DNA of 64,000 bases from Nephrotoma appendiculata (lineage: Eukaryota; Arthropoda; Insecta; Diptera; Tipulidae). Both the position numbers and the translations under genes were made by a program. The DNA lies in the NCBI GenBank assembly GCA_947310385.1, contig OX371223.1, positions 181,525,279 through 181,589,278 on the forward strand, read 5' to 3'. This document shows positions 1-11,635 of this stretch, one piece after another. The notes beneath the pieces are model-generated. The model saw only the letters and a list, made by a program, of their open reading frames with translations. It did not search any database and was not told the origin of the DNA. Numbering within the stretch: position 1 is the first letter of the stretch; the number at the start of each line of letters is the position of its first letter.

Positions 1-260
1 GGGTTAATAACCTTATTGGTTTTCTGAAATAATGATTTTTAATTATACAAGACAATTTTTATCAGAAGGTTAAATTTTTTGCTTTAGGAAATATATGTTA
101 TGTATGCGAAAACTATGTACATTTGTCAAAAAGAAAATTGGATGTTCGCCACAGTAATTTTTTTATTTAATTTAAGATTTTGTTAAATATTTCGGTCTAA
201 TATTTTTTAGTTATAATGTTTGAGTAGTTTTAGTATTCAGTTATATCAAAGTTTTTCTAA

Positions 261-870
261 AATGCCTCACTATGGAAATGGTGGCACCATGTCTGTCTAA
301 TCAAATGGGTCATACGCCTTTTCTAAATAGACCAACATTTCAGAGTTTGTTGTAGAATGTCTCTCTATAGAAAAGGTGGCCACATGCCTGTCTAACTAAA
401 TGGACTGTACGGCCTTTCTAAATGGAGGGCAGAGAATTCGATAACCGAGAAACTAGCAAATGATGTGTTCTCCACTAACCCACTACAATTTTGAACCCAG
501 GATCCCCGAATATCAATAAGTGCAAGTACTCTACTTAGTTTGCTATCGATGACCACCATTTCCATAGAGAACACATTACATTTTAGAAGAAACTCTAAGA
601 TTTTTGTTATAACTAAATACTAAATCCATTAAAGCAAGTAAAATTCGAAGTTTACTCAATCAATCAATTGAACGAAATTTATCCTCTATTCAGAAATTTG
701 TAAAGAATTCCCTGCCGTACCCTCTTTTCAAAAAAGGCTTATGGATTATTTGATTAAACATTCATATGGCCACCTTTGCTTGCATTTTGCATTTTAGAAG
801 AAACTCTGAGATTTTTGTTTTAACTAAATAATAAAACTACTCAAAAAGTAAAATTCGAAATTTATTAAAA
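261..870. repeat. Decayed tandem and inverted repeat complex
   Basis: Two direct copies of a unit about 95 bases apart begin at 261 and 356; both read AATGYCTCNCTATRGAAA and end in CTTTCTAAATRG. Inverted counterparts follow: ACCACCATTTCCATAGAGA near 553, and CATTTTAGAAGAAACTCT near 578 and 797, which oppose the sense-strand CAGAGTTTGTTGTAGAATG at 341-359. This looks like an old foldback or MITE cluster. No coding sequence was recognised, and the family is unknown to me. Confidence 0.5.
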
Positions 871-1631
871 AAATTGTAGGACATCCCGTCCGGCCCAGTA
901 AAAAGAAAATGTCTTTACTTCTGTACGTAATAAAAAATCAAACCCTGCCTCCTCTCAATCATATGGCTCAATAAATCGCTAAAAAATTTAATTATTCCTT
1001 TGACATAGCGTCATACGAAAAATTTCTCAAATTTTCGTTGTTGCTCGAGCCTTAACTAGTTAGCAAGAAACTTTTTATAGTTGATCTTGTTCAAAATCAT
1101 TCCCGCCCTCTATTGGACAGTGGTATATGACAATCATGCACATATGAGACTATTTGTTCCGTATTGCTTTATTTTAGAACTTTGAGCCAAATTTTTGTTC
1201 TTGTAATTTATTTTTTAGTAATGCAATTAATGAAATCCCTAAATATTGAAAGGAACAAATAAATTCTCAAAACGTATTAAACCTCTCAACATAATAATTT
1301 TAACTCGATTTTTATTGAAATGACGACACATTAACATACAAACAATTTTTATTTGTTTGAGTTAAATTCCAAATAGTTGGCCAAGTCTTTCGGGGGACCT
1401 TTTTAAATGGCCTTTGTGGTCCAATTCAAACTTCAAATTTTATTATTTCAGAGATACCGCGATCTCCAAAAGAAAAAGCTATGAAAAGGCTTGGTAAATT
1501 TAGAGAGGCGAGAAACAAGACCAGAGGTGGAGAGCCGAGACCTTCGAACTTAATGAAAATGACGAAATGTTGTTTGGCTAGTCGTGGTATTTTTAACAAA
1601 CCCAGTCGCCGAATAACCATGTACAGATGAT
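871..1631. other. Non-coding AT-rich stretch
   Basis: I see no gene here. The 64-codon minus-strand frame at 1426-1620 has no recognisable domain and no splice context, so I treat it as chance. Confidence 0.5.
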
Positions 1632-1874
1632 TTAACCTTCCTATTGCCTTTAGGGTCTATATGACCCGAAGCGCATTTAAGTTGTTTACAAAATGCTTTT
1701 TTTTAATAGAGTATGATTGATTGTTAGTGACTTTTTATCAAATACATTATTTTACATGTTACATTAATATAAAAAAATGATTATTTATAAGATTAGGGTC
1801 TAATAGGTGTTAGTTACACATATGCTCTTTCGGGTCTTAGTGTATAAACGATTCGAAGAAAATAGGAAGGTTAA
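1632..1874. mobile_element. TTAA-flanked MITE (piggyBac-like)
   Basis: A 243-base segment is bounded by TTAA at 1632-1635 and 1871-1874. Its matching ends are CCTTCCTATT and AATAGGAAGG. Inside the left end is a short hairpin, GGGTC-TATAT-GACCC. TTAA target duplication is the hallmark of piggyBac elements and their non-autonomous derivatives. There is no coding capacity, and the family assignment is inferred from the TTAA and end structure alone. Confidence 0.6.
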
Positions 1875-2865
1875 AATGTAAATGCAAATTTAAAAGATCA
1901 ACGCAAACAAATAAACAGCAATGAGATTTATATTTTTAAGGTTAAAATTAATGTGCGTAGAAATACTGGTACTTTGTCGACGCACATCTAAGAAAAATCT
2001 CGACAATGAGCCCTAATTAATTTAAATATACATAGACGAAGTCTATATATGTATTGAATCTAATGACACGTACATCTTACTAGAACGTAGATGGTGAATC
2101 CACATAAAACAGTATTAAATTGAAAATGAAGAAGTACGACGGCAAAGGAAAAATTAAAACAGCTGTTGGTGACACATTGAGATAATCTTAATCTGGAAAA
2201 ATACGGATATTAAAAAACAACTACTAAACTATAAAAATCATGAAAGTATATTAATGTAATATGAGAGTATATTAATCCAATAAAACTTCCACCCTTGAAC
2301 ATCCACAGACAAATCGTACATAGCTGAAACGAAAGAAATCTTGGGAAGAGCATAAATAGAAAGCTGTACTACAAGAATAATTTTGTATTTTGATTGACGG
2401 ATAGAAACTAAATACCAAACATACTTATTGTTTTCAATAAAAATGAAAATATAATTAAAAAAAAAATAAAAATTCCTAAAGAACATGTAAATCGATTCAA
2501 AAGAATCGATCAGTATTATCGATTAAGCCGTATAAAACTGAATATACAATTTCCTATTACATTGTTGAGAATGAGACAATGAATGAGAAAATTTTCCACA
2601 AGAAGCACCTAATTTGAATAAAATAAAAGCTTGAAACAGTTTTACGGTCATTTAATATAACATTGATGTGATCCTGTATCAGAAATAGACCGTGTTGTTA
2701 AAGTAACTTGTGAATATTGTACGAGGAGAGGAAGAATGATTCCGCTCTCAAACTTGCAAAAGGAATACGACGTATCGGATTCTTCACAACGTTCAAATGA
2801 GCGGACATACATATAAATGAAACTGGAAAGGAATCTTTAGGGATGAAAAAAAAACCTTTACTTAC
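1875..2865. other. Intronic AT-rich sequence, no gene seen
   Basis: This stretch lies downstream (minus strand) of the last recognised host exon. I searched it for the next Dbl-homology exon and did not find one. The 82-codon minus frame at 2238-2486 has a hydrophobic random composition and no clear splice sites. Confidence 0.4.
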
Positions 2866-2915
2866 TTCTATTATTTCTCGAAATATAGATTTTTCAAAAT
2901 TCTTATGCTTCATAA
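2866..2915 (-). CDS. Host RhoGEF-like gene, exon E (start of DH domain)
   Basis: A 50-base candidate exon: acceptor ...CTGTATAG at its upstream side, donor GTAAGT at 2860-2865. It enters with two bases, completing the single base left by exon C (5652-5964), and ends in phase 0. The residues are MKHKNFEKSIFREIIE after the split codon. This resembles the first helix of Dbl-homology domains, where a K/R-rich lead-in is followed by Q/E-x-x-I-x-E-[LI]-[IL]-x-[TS]-E; the following T-E would lie in the next exon, which I could not find. The polypyrimidine tract is weak, so the call rests on phase agreement and the helix pattern. Conserved DH exons further left would confirm it. Confidence 0.45.
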
Positions 2916-3050
2916 CTATACAGCCACAGCAGCCTTTTGATCATTTGTCTCGCTCATACATATACATTATAAAAATGTTTAGTAATAATTAATCTTCCGA
3001 ATAGATAAGTTGCGGAAAAGTTACGCCACGCGGAAAATACTTATCATAGC
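2916..3050. other. Intron sequence
   Basis: Part of the 2.7-kb intron between exons C and E of the host gene. Nothing else recognised. Confidence 0.4.
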
Positions 3051-3059
3051 TGGAAAAAC

Positions 3060-4035
3060 CCAAAATTCAAGCCCTGATCGAATAAGGTCTTTCTTTTATA
3101 CAAATTGGGAGAAGATTAAACAGCCATCATTGCTAAATTTTTAAATGATCAAATTAATTATGACACCATCAAACCGGTACAAGCAAACAAATAAAATAGC
3201 TCACGCAGGGGTTGATTAAGGCCGAGAGTAATTCTTGTAAAAGTATTAAGGTTTCAGGCGCTTAATTTAAATCTGTTCCGAACCACAATCTGTCGAGCTA
3301 TGTAAGATACTGGTTATCTAAAACACTGCAAAGTGATGTCAGTACCAAAGCTGTTATGACACAAACCGCTCGTCTTGACCTTGTTGGGGCAAACGTGAGT
3401 CGTGACTGGTTAACGTTAAATGAAAAACATCTTGTTCTGCTTTTATGATAACTAACCATTATTATTAATAGGTGTTTTTTGTCGATGAAAAGAAATTCAG
3501 TTTAAATGGGCCAGATGCTATTCAATATTTTTGGAGGGTTCTCAGAAAAGAGCCAAAATACTTGTCTAAGCGGAATTATGGTGGTGGTAGTTTAATAATA
3601 TGTGGGGCTTTCGCTTCTGGGCACCCCCGCCTTAGCCTTTCCATCCACTAAAAGGAACAGCGAGAAGTACAGCCTCCTATAAAACCATCTTTTATCTTTT
3701 TCTTCATAAATCAAGAAGAAAGCTGGGTTTTCCAGTAAGATACCGCTCCAGTATACACAAATCGAAGAGGAAAACCAATGTTTGCAGAACTATACATACG
3801 ATTATTAGATTGGCCCACTTGTTCACTAAACCGAAACCCAAATTAAAATCATTGTGAATTATTAGTTTGAAAAATTTACGAGGGTATTAGGCAATTCGAG
3901 ACAATAAATGATTTAAAATTAGCCATTCTATATGCCTGGGAGGACATATCACTGGAAACCATCAATTCATTAGTTAGAAGTACGCTTGCTTCGGCCCCAG
4001 AATAGATGGTAGAGATTAAAAAAAAATTGTAATAA
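3060..4035 (+). pseudogene. Tc3-like Tc1/mariner transposase relic
   Basis: Conceptual translation with several frameshifts and stops gives the order expected of Tc3-family transposases. A degenerate helix-turn-helix region lies around 3080-3300. Then VDEKKFSLNGPDAIQYFW (about 3480-3535) carries the first catalytic Asp, followed by LSKRNYGGGSLIICGAF. A Q-x-D-T-A-P trace lies near 3745, and the tail FETINDLKLAILYAWEDIS ends near 3955. Tc3 transposase cuts and pastes its own element at TA sites. This copy is dead: it has multiple stops, indels and no intact reading frame. It lies in the host-gene intron between exons C and E, on the opposite strand. Terminal repeats were not identified. Confidence 0.8.
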
Positions 4036-4039
4036 AATA

Positions 4040-5651
4040 AAATGGAATTTCAATTATATGGAGAAAAAAATTTCATGACACCATTTTGTAGACCTTTCTG
4101 TGTAGACGTACTTATTCAAATAACTCGGTGTTTGGAAAACAGCCGAAGGCTTGGAAACTTTATGAAAGAACTACCGTGCTTTTGATAAATGGAAACTTTC
4201 AAATTGATTTAAAAAAGTCGGACTTTGCTCAAAAATGGGCTATACATATTTAACATCGTACTAAATGGAATCATAAAATGTTTTTTCAACAAACTTCTGG
4301 AATGTGTTCAATTAGGGCGAAAGAGTGAAGTAGCTTTGGTGAAATGTAAAAAAGCTTACGTATGATACGCCACCGAGGGTCGTAGCTTAAGAATCAAACT
4401 AGAATAGGGACGAGGTTGCATCTAGGCACTCGTCTTTTTCAATATTATTTGATCATTATGAATAATAATGTTTTTCAGTGAGTCCCTTGTTCCTTAACTT
4501 CAATTTACACCTAGGTAGTATTAGTAACCATTTTTAATAACAAACATATTACTAATCGATAATTTTAAATTACTCCACACTTTTGGAATAAACGGTACAT
4601 ACTATTTTAAAGACGTATATTGAATATACTATAGGTGGAAACAGAATTATAGTGTTTGCTTCAAATAAATAAAAATAGAAACTATTTGCTGAAAGCACAA
4701 ATGGTAAATAACCAGAGAAAACCAGATTGTATAAAATTAAAAGATTTACTACATTGTATGAAATTCTGCTTTTACGAGTATACGGGGACGAGAAGAGTAT
4801 TCAGGCGACAATTATCTTTTTGTGTACACCAAAAAGGGATGAGAAGAGATTGTCTGAAATTTTTATGTTATAGAATTCTCTTATTACACTCCTTTTTATT
4901 GTGTTTAATTATATGAATTATCACGAATAAAGTGTATCTTATTTTAATTAATTTTCCCAACCAGGTAATTTTAATTTATACATACAATTTATTTTTATTT
5001 TACATAAAATTCCAAATTAGAAGGGTGGGAGTAAGAATAATAAAGTGTCGCATTCTATTTAAACGTAATCATTTAGGCGATTTAAAATTTTGTTGTTTTG
5101 GGGAAAATCAATTAAAATTTACAAGATTTTGCAATTAAGATTTTTTTGAACCACGCGACGCAGTGTACGTATTCTTCTAACTTGTTCGTTGTGGTTGTTG
5201 ACTCTTGTGATTTTGACTGAATACAAAAATTTAGATTTACCACCAAAATTTTAAAATATTTGTTTCTATCGAGCATACGCATAAACCAAGATCTAATATG
5301 GAGGACGAGTCTAAAATGTGAATAATACTCCTTCTTGTTGGATTGAGTATGTAATAAAGTAGGAATATTTACGTCTTACATAAAAAATGAATTATTTTCT
5401 ATGGCTATTAAATTATGTTTATTTATATGGGTGTATTGATTTATTCAATATTCAAATTATTTTTATGGTTTGCATAGGTTTTCCACGAAATCATAAAATA
5501 TGTTTTTAAATCATATTTTACTAGAAATATAAAAATATTTGGTGAAAGTAATTTGTTTCATTTATTTATTGCGTGCTGTATCTTTGAGTTTGCGTTTTAA
5601 TATATTCAACCGCACCTATTAGGACAAAAAAAATTTGATTTCTAGACTTAC
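4040..5651. other. Intron sequence, no gene seen
   Basis: AT-rich sequence between the Tc3 relic and host exon C. The plus-strand frames at 4656-4916 and 4932-5138 have no domain signature and run antisense to the host gene. I regard them as chance. Confidence 0.5.
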
Positions 5652-5964
5652 CGGTTCGATCAACAAAACTAATCCACGTTGAATTAAGTACAATTTCTAA
5701 ATATGATACAGCTTCCGCATACTCCGGTGACACCGACAGTTGTGGAATTTTGGAATTTGGTACACTAGTTTTAGCATAATGATTCAGCAGCTCACACAAT
5801 TGATTTTGTTGCGGACTCTTTACACCTAGAAATGACCACCGTTTGGACGATTGAGGTGTTTGTTGTTGACCGTGTTTTATGGATTGAGATGATAATTTAT
5901 CGACATCGGACATCGTTTCTTCGGTAGAGGCGGATGAAAAAAGTTTTTGAGTTTTCGAATGACC
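5652..5964 (-). CDS. Host RhoGEF-like gene, exon C (linker and pre-DH)
   Basis: A 313-base exon with acceptor TTCACAG at its upstream edge and donor GTAAGT at 5646-5651. It enters in phase 0 and leaves one base over, consistent with exons B and E. It encodes about 104 residues. The first half is Ser/Gln-rich (SSASTEETMSDVDKLSSQS, then HGQQQTPQSS), typical of fly linkers. The second half is more ordered: QLCELLNHYAKTSVPNSK, then SPEYAEAVSYLEIVLNSTW and ISFVDRT. The tryptophan-containing end just ahead of the candidate DH helix fits the region before the catalytic domain in PLEKHG-type RhoGEFs. The 59-base intron separating it from exon B is of fly-typical size. Exon status is well supported; the family is inferred. 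Confidence 0.75.
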
Positions 5965-6023
5965 CTGTGAATAATCAAGCCATTTCAATTATCTGAATTT
6001 AAAATGAAAATGCAATTACTTAC
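5965..6023 (-). other. 59-base host intron
   Basis: Read on the minus strand it begins GTAAGTAATT and ends TTATTCACAG. Removing it joins exons B and C in phase 0. This very short GT-AG intron is a strong sign that the flanking frames are a real spliced gene. Confidence 0.8.
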
Positions 6024-6246
6024 TATTGATGCTGCCTTTTTAAGCATTGAATGACTCCGCTTCAGCAAACTGTTTTCCTTCTCGGTTACAATTAACATCT
6101 TTCCACTTAACATACCAATGTCCGTATGTTCATCCACCACTCCAGTGTAGGATCCGATCTCGGATGAACTTTGAAAATTATTGTCGGAGATTTGTATTTG
6201 GGAAAAACTTAAATTTCTCATGTTTAATGCACTTGCTAAAGCGTTC
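6024..6246 (-). CDS. Host RhoGEF-like gene, exon B (end of RBD-like fold)
   Basis: A 223-base exon with acceptor ATACTTTTAG and donor GTAAGT at 6018-6023. Its first base completes the Ala codon begun in exon A, then it runs 74 full codons to a phase-0 end. It begins NALASALNMRNLSFSQIQIS, the helix and following strand of a Ras-binding-like ubiquitin fold. It then has EHTDIGMLSGKMLIVTEKE, matching the usual last part of such domains, where an acidic-D-T-x-x-G/L-x-G-x-x-L pattern forms the final strands. After that it turns basic and Ser-rich (KRSHSMLKKAAS). RBD-like folds precede the DH domain in PLEKHG5-type exchange factors. It could also be an RBD in another signalling protein. Confidence 0.75.
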
Positions 6247-7889
6247 CTAAAAGTATATAAATAGCAAAACAAAAAAAATAAAGAAATCAGTCTACAGTAT
6301 AGCAATGTTTACACCTCTTTTGTATACGAGATATCAAAAAAATAATTCATAAACTGGAAGTACATATTAAACTGGAAATTTTGTTATGCTTTTTTAAGAA
6401 CTCCCCCATTTCACATATCAATTTGGTTCGTTGTTTATAGATCAAAATTTGGAAAAATGACGTCAGTTTCATCGAAAATCAATAAAAAAATATTAGATTT
6501 GGTTTCTTGAAAAATTAAAATGAATTTTTGCCAACAAAAATTCTATATGAATTCCTCTTACATAAAATAAATTCGATTTGCCGAATATAGACCAGAAAAT
6601 ATGGAGGATGGGTAGACACGGGTGCGGTATACAGCAGAACTATCGGTCGTGATTTATTTTTATTATGGTTGTATACTCAAACTAAAGAAAATTTTGTGTT
6701 TGGTTTATACATTTCATGCTGGTATTTACTATGAGGAAGGAGTGGGGGCGAAAGCCGATGTACAGACGTTTCCTTTGTTTCCGAATTGAGAGCGCGCAAT
6801 ATACATGTTTAATTTAATTGGGAAATGGTAAAAAATTGTTGAAAGGTTGAAGAATTCAATATAAATGTATGACGAGCAAATTTTGATAGAATTTGATGGT
6901 CGGTAAATTGTACACATGGGATAGTTGTTATATCAGTAAAAATTTTAAGTAAAGAGTTGAACCATAAAATGGGGGTCTCTAGAAAATACCACAGCTTACT
7001 GAAAATTTCTGTATTATAATAAAAACTAGAAAATTGAGCTCCTCTGAAGGCTACGTGTGGTTAGGTCAACACTATAAATTTTTTAAAGCTCTTGATGTAA
7101 GAAGTTAGAGATACTGATTAATTGCATATATCACAGTGTAAGTTCTTAAAAAATGGGGAAGGGGGCTGGGGGAACTAACACCCGCCTTTCTTTTAACACG
7201 AATGCACGTAGTTTTCAAATACATACATCACACTTCATTTTTAAAGTGAAAAATTAAATCTACAGTGGGACACTCAAAATTTGTTAGATTATAGCTAGCC
7301 ATGTTGTTAAAGTAACAGCTGTCAAATTTGTTGTGAATTATTTATAGCAAGTTCTTTACAAAAATAAAAAATAAATTGATTTTTTTGTATGTCAAAGAAC
7401 ACGATACACGATTGACTTTTTTTTGGTAGTGTATCTGTGATAAATTGACATTTGATTTTCAAAAATTTTATGTTGACAGTTTATTGTCAACAAATTATCA
7501 ACACAATTTTTTGTCAACACAATTATTTTAACACAGTGAAAATGAAACAATAAAATTATTTCGAAAAATAAAATTATCTCGTATGTCAAAGTCTCACGGC
7601 CAACTAGTAAAAAAGCTATAATGTTTACGTTTATATTTTTTAAAGTGTTTATGTTTATATTTTTGACGTGAACATATTTATGTGTTTGTAAACGTCAAAA
7701 AAATTCTAACGAAATATTGAGATTTTTCAAAATTGATTGCGATAAAAAAAACATCAATTTTTTTAGTTGGAAAAACGTGCAACGGTATTTCGATCAAAAT
7801 TTGTTGATCACAAATCAATTTTTTTGATTTATAAATCAATTTTTTTTGGAAAGAAATTGCTATTAGTAATGTTTGGCAAATTACCATCT
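6247..7889. other. Intron with A/T-rich hairpins, no gene seen
   Basis: Left part of the 2.96-kb intron between exons A and B. Around 7440-7880 there are many short inverted motifs, for example TGTTGACA-6-TGTCAACA near 7470 and repeated CAATTTTTTT blocks near 7754-7850. These are probably MITE debris. No coding evidence. Confidence 0.45.
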
Positions 7890-8440
7890 AATTTTATTTT
7901 CAAAAGCTGTGCTCCATTCGAGAACCGTTCGACGCAATACGCGATTTTTATCTTGGCCACAACTGTCCTTCAGAGTCGACTATTCAGTTGGAGGCAACCG
8001 TTTCGATAAATAATCAGCCAATACCTGTATGTCACCGAAACGCAATGTCTCCTGAAAAAATTGCTGCTGTACGTGAGAGCGTACGGGGGAACTCGCGGCA
8101 GTCAATTTCTTGTTATTCACAAGAACTTGGCCTTTTGCTACTTCAACTTAGCGTCGGAACTTGGGTCTGTACTCATATAAAATCCAACTGACCCAGAAAC
8201 TTAAGGTAAACGACCATAGGCAACACTGTGTGTTCGCTAATTGAGCTCTGGAGCAGTTAAAAGTTGACCCAAATATCGCTAAAAAATCATCTTTAGCGAC
8301 GAGGCCCATTTTTGGATGAATGGATATGTTAAATTTCATCAAAAATTGGACCTCCCGAATACATGCCACCAAGTAAAGCGACGTCGGACATTTGAACAAC
8401 GTTATATTCCAGCGTTATTGATGTAAAATATTCTTTCAAA
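7890..8440 (+). pseudogene. mariner-like transposase relic, internally deleted
   Basis: Frame-shifted translation matches the common insect Tc1/mariner-type transposase with an N-terminal DUF4817-like helix-turn-helix. In order: a degenerate recognition-helix lead (ENRSTQYAI), EKIAAVRESVRGNSRQSI (about 8055-8110), SQELGL, LKVNDHRQHCVFAN in a shifted frame near 8205, then IIFSDEAHFWMNGYV (about 8285-8330). The Asp in FSDEAHF is the first catalytic residue. After this the sequence jumps to an unrelated tail, so the second and third acidic residues are gone. It is dead. It sits in the host intron, antisense to the host gene. Confidence 0.75.
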
Positions 8441-9208
8441 TAAAAACAAAAAATGAGTAAATATCTCACACACAACTTATTTTATTTACTTATAAACGTC
8501 CTTATTGAAAGACCTTGTATAAGTAAATCTTATTATGATAATAATTGTTTCAGATGTTCGAAAGCTTTTAATTCTTCTTTGCCTAGTTCAATTTTAAATC
8601 GCGCTTTTATGCGAAATCCCTAATGAACCGTCAGTTGTATGAGGTTAATCCAAAGATCTTTCAATTCTATGAGCTTTTCCGTTGGTTTTACTTTCCTAAT
8701 TGCTGACACTTTTCATGGTTCTGCACTTATTCTGCGTTCGATATAACACATCTGAGAAATTCTAAATTTTCCTTTAAGAATTCGGTTGAAAAGGTTGACT
8801 GAAATAATATTTCATAATATTTGAGGTTTCCAGGCAGGCTGGAAATGTATTCATTATGTCAGGTAGCTGATGTAGTCTGCTATAGTTAACGCATTTCCCC
8901 TTTTAAAATCGATCACCATTCGATACTTTTTAATCTCTTTAATCCTAACACTAATAATTAAATTTAAAGTAAAATATAACCCCTAAATATATGGATTTAA
9001 AGCTGATTGTATAAATAAGAGGAAAACAAACTGATTTTTCACAGCTTTAGCATTACATTATCTATACTTTATACCTTTACGTCAAATTCGAGAATACTAA
9101 ATATAATTTAAAGAAAAATTTGGAAGTCTTTAAATAGATTCCCATTTTCCCGAAAAATTTAGCCCAAAAATTACCTAAAAATAAAATATGATTATAGTTT
9201 ATACTTAC
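8441..9208. other. Intron sequence, no gene seen
   Basis: AT-rich sequence between the mariner relic and host exon A. Nothing recognised. Confidence 0.5.
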
Positions 9209-9312
9209 GCCAATGTAACACCTTTTGTTGATGGTATTATTAATTCCTTCCTATCATCGTTGTGATCATTCTCTAAATTAAACAATACCGTAAAATATTC
9301 TGAACTTGACAC
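9209..9312 (-). CDS. Host RhoGEF-like gene, exon A (RBD-like fold, first half)
   Basis: A 104-base exon with acceptor CTTGGTATAG and donor GTAAGT at 9203-9208. It starts in phase 0 (matching exon D at 33320-33430 and the Ser/Thr exon at 32699-33169) and leaves two bases that exon B completes. The translation starts VSSSEYFTVLFNLEND and ends RKELIIPSTKGVTLA. Strand (YFTVLFNLE), strand (KELIIPS) and helix (GVTLANALAS across the junction) are the order of a Raf/PLEKHG5-type Ras-binding ubiquitin fold. The frame is too short to stand out alone. It was found by reading the splice sites. The exon is well supported; the RBD name is an inference from pattern. Confidence 0.75.
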
Positions 9313-10930
9313 CTATACCAAGAAAAGAAAACAAAAAAAAAACTGTTATTAAATAATTACATACTGACGAAGAGAGCAACAATAATCATAGCGATTGTTG
9401 TATCTAATTATTTATAATTAAGATAAATATTATAAGAACTAGTAGCTATCCTGCTACCTAAGTAGCACAATGCAAAAGATCATAAAATTATAAAACTTGC
9501 GGTAATTCTACTAAATACCTGACATAATGCTATACATAAAAAGATTAAGATAGATGTAAGGATATAGCAGACGTCAGACGAGTAAACAGGATAAATATGA
9601 AAGAAAAATTATGTGCGTAGGTAACATGCTAAATTGTGTAATATATGCACGAGATGAAGATGTGGTGGCGGCGGAATTATAAATGATAAGTGAGGATTAT
9701 AATGATAACGACGAATAATAATTATTAATGGCAACAAAATTAAATAATTGTGTAAAAATTATGTTTTGGACGAAGGACTACATTTCAAATGATAATTTTC
9801 AAATTCTTCATAAATTTTACTCTAATTCTCCATAATTGCGAATTTAATATGTATAGTTTTGTTTTCCTACACGTGATATTTGTGTCACTTTTTAGGGTTA
9901 AATTGCATTTTGAACACTTTCTACAAAAGAGACGCAACTTCAGTTGTGCTTATCTAGCGAATACATGTCGATTTAGTACAATAATTGATGTTGTGTCATT
10001 TTAGCGCTCAAACTGACAAAAAAAATAAAATCAAGTCCGATCTATGTACCACAGCAGTATGCTACACTTACTCGAACAGCAAGTGGTCCTCCTCCATTTC
10101 GTGTTTATTAACTAAGTTATGAATGTTTTTTCGATTTGAAAACGCTTGAAGAAGAGTGGGGCAATTATTTTACTATTAACTCCAACAGAAAACAGGTGAG
10201 TACAACGATTTACTAATTTTATACTATAACAAATAACAAATATAAGGAAACATAAATCTGGAGAAAGCGTAAAGAATGCATTAAGTTTGGTTTTTGCATA
10301 AACAAATAAAATACCATTCCTGCTCATAACAAAAAGGATATACAACATCTTTTTAAAATATTTACCCTAGAATTAATCTCGATTCAATATTAGGTGGTAC
10401 ACTTTTTGTTTGTTTTATTTTAAGGATACTTTTGGAAAAGTGCCTGTTTCTGTTTTAATTGAATTAACACTAGAGTTATTTTTATTTTATGATGTATTTT
10501 GAAAGTATGGCTGTGTTTTTTAATTGAATTTGAATTTATAATTAAAAATCATTTTCATATATTTTATAAAAGCACTACTTCTATTATTCAGAAGTATTCT
10601 AAACTTCTACCACAACTCCAAATGTTTATATATACGTCTCATGAGAACTACACACGAAAAATGTCACATCGGGAACATTTTTATTGAATTTTTTATCAAA
10701 GGTGAAATAGCTTAAAATAATACAACATCATTGTAGCCCAGAGAAACACCAATGCTTTATTAGCTCAAAATAGGCAGATTTCTAAGAATACGGATTTAAA
10801 ATACACAAAATGTCACTTGTAGTTAATTGTAATATGTTAATTGTTTTTGTTTATTTCCTAAGCTTATTTAATTTAAAAAAAACCTGGAACATTTTCTTCG
10901 TCTCCTGAAGAAAAAAAACGGTTTTCTGAC
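9313..10930. other. Start of the giant intron, no gene seen
   Basis: AT-rich sequence on the upstream side of exon A. Chance frames only (for example plus 9789-10004 and minus 10112-10348). Confidence 0.5.
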
Positions 10931-10964
10931 GTCACTTTTGTTCTACATGTATACGAGTAACCCT

Positions 10965-11160
10965 CCAAGAACACGGTATTCGAAGAACTCGGTTTTGAAG
11001 AACACGGATACCCATTTCCTCAAACTACACGGTTTCAAACAACACGATTTTCGTCATTCTCTTTTATTTTTTTTTGTACTTCATAAAAAAAAAATACGTA
11101 TGGTTTTTTCTTTTATTTTGTGTAGTCTCGAACAACACGGCCTGAAACAACACTCCGTTT
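10965..11160. repeat. Degenerate AACACGG repeat cluster
   Basis: The motif AA-(G/C)AACACGG-T recurs at irregular 15-25 base spacing (AGAACACGGTATTCG, AGAACTCGGTTTTG, AGAACACGGATAC, ACTACACGGTTTC, CAACACGATTTT, then CAACACGGCC). It lies just left of the Foldback-like element region and has the same look as the short tandem units there, though with a different sequence. Unknown family; possibly one arm of an old foldback element. Confidence 0.45.
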
Positions 11161-11224
11161 GATTGAGAGTTTTTGCGTTACTGTGTTTGAACCTGCCCTA
11201 TCGGGAAATGTTCATTTCCTACTG

Positions 11225-11499
11225 TGGCCCTATTCTGTCTTTCCTTTTTTTTGTCTAAATTCTATTTTTCTGGCCTACTGAGGGAACATGTTTGGTGTTA
11301 ATATTTTTGAAACAAAGTGAAATGGGAAAATATTTTTCCCAATAAAAATTTTGTGGAACAAAAGTTTCCCAATTCACTTTGTTTTGAAAATTTTTGCACT
11401 AAACTTATTCCTTTAGTCAGAAAAATACAATTTAGACAAAAATGCTATGAAAATATTTTTCCCAATTCCCTATTCCCAGGGAAAGACAGAATAGGGCCA
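11225..11499. mobile_element. MITE, copy 1 of the TGGCCC family (CTG target duplication)
   Basis: A 275-base near-palindromic element. The ends read TGGCCCTATTCTGTCTTTCC and its reverse complement. The flanks are CTG at 11222-11224 and CTG at 11500-11502. Both arms contain the same subterminal block (TTTTGAAACAAAGTGAAATGG-like sequence), so it could form a long hairpin. It has no coding capacity. Copies 2 and 3 are at 31566-32106 and 35740-36052. Confidence 0.8.
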
Positions 11500-11635
11500 C
11501 TGGAATCGTTTAATGAAGTCAACTTTCCTCTGCGACTAGGACCATTGGTCATTTATATATTTAATGAATTTTTCTGTGACCTATCGAATGATGTTCATAA
11601 GGAAATTTGATGCATAAGGTATAGATGAATTCATC

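Noticed and set aside
5985..6305. 106-codon minus frame taken as a whole ORF
   Set aside because: Only 6024-6246 is coding. The remaining residues at both ends are intron, as shown by the splice sites and phase agreement.
10072..10097. Possible minus-strand first exon (ATG, eight codons MEEDHLLF, donor GTAAGT)
   Set aside because: It would leave phase 2, which does not fit exon A (phase 0), and no linking exon was found. Attractive start and donor, but unsupported.
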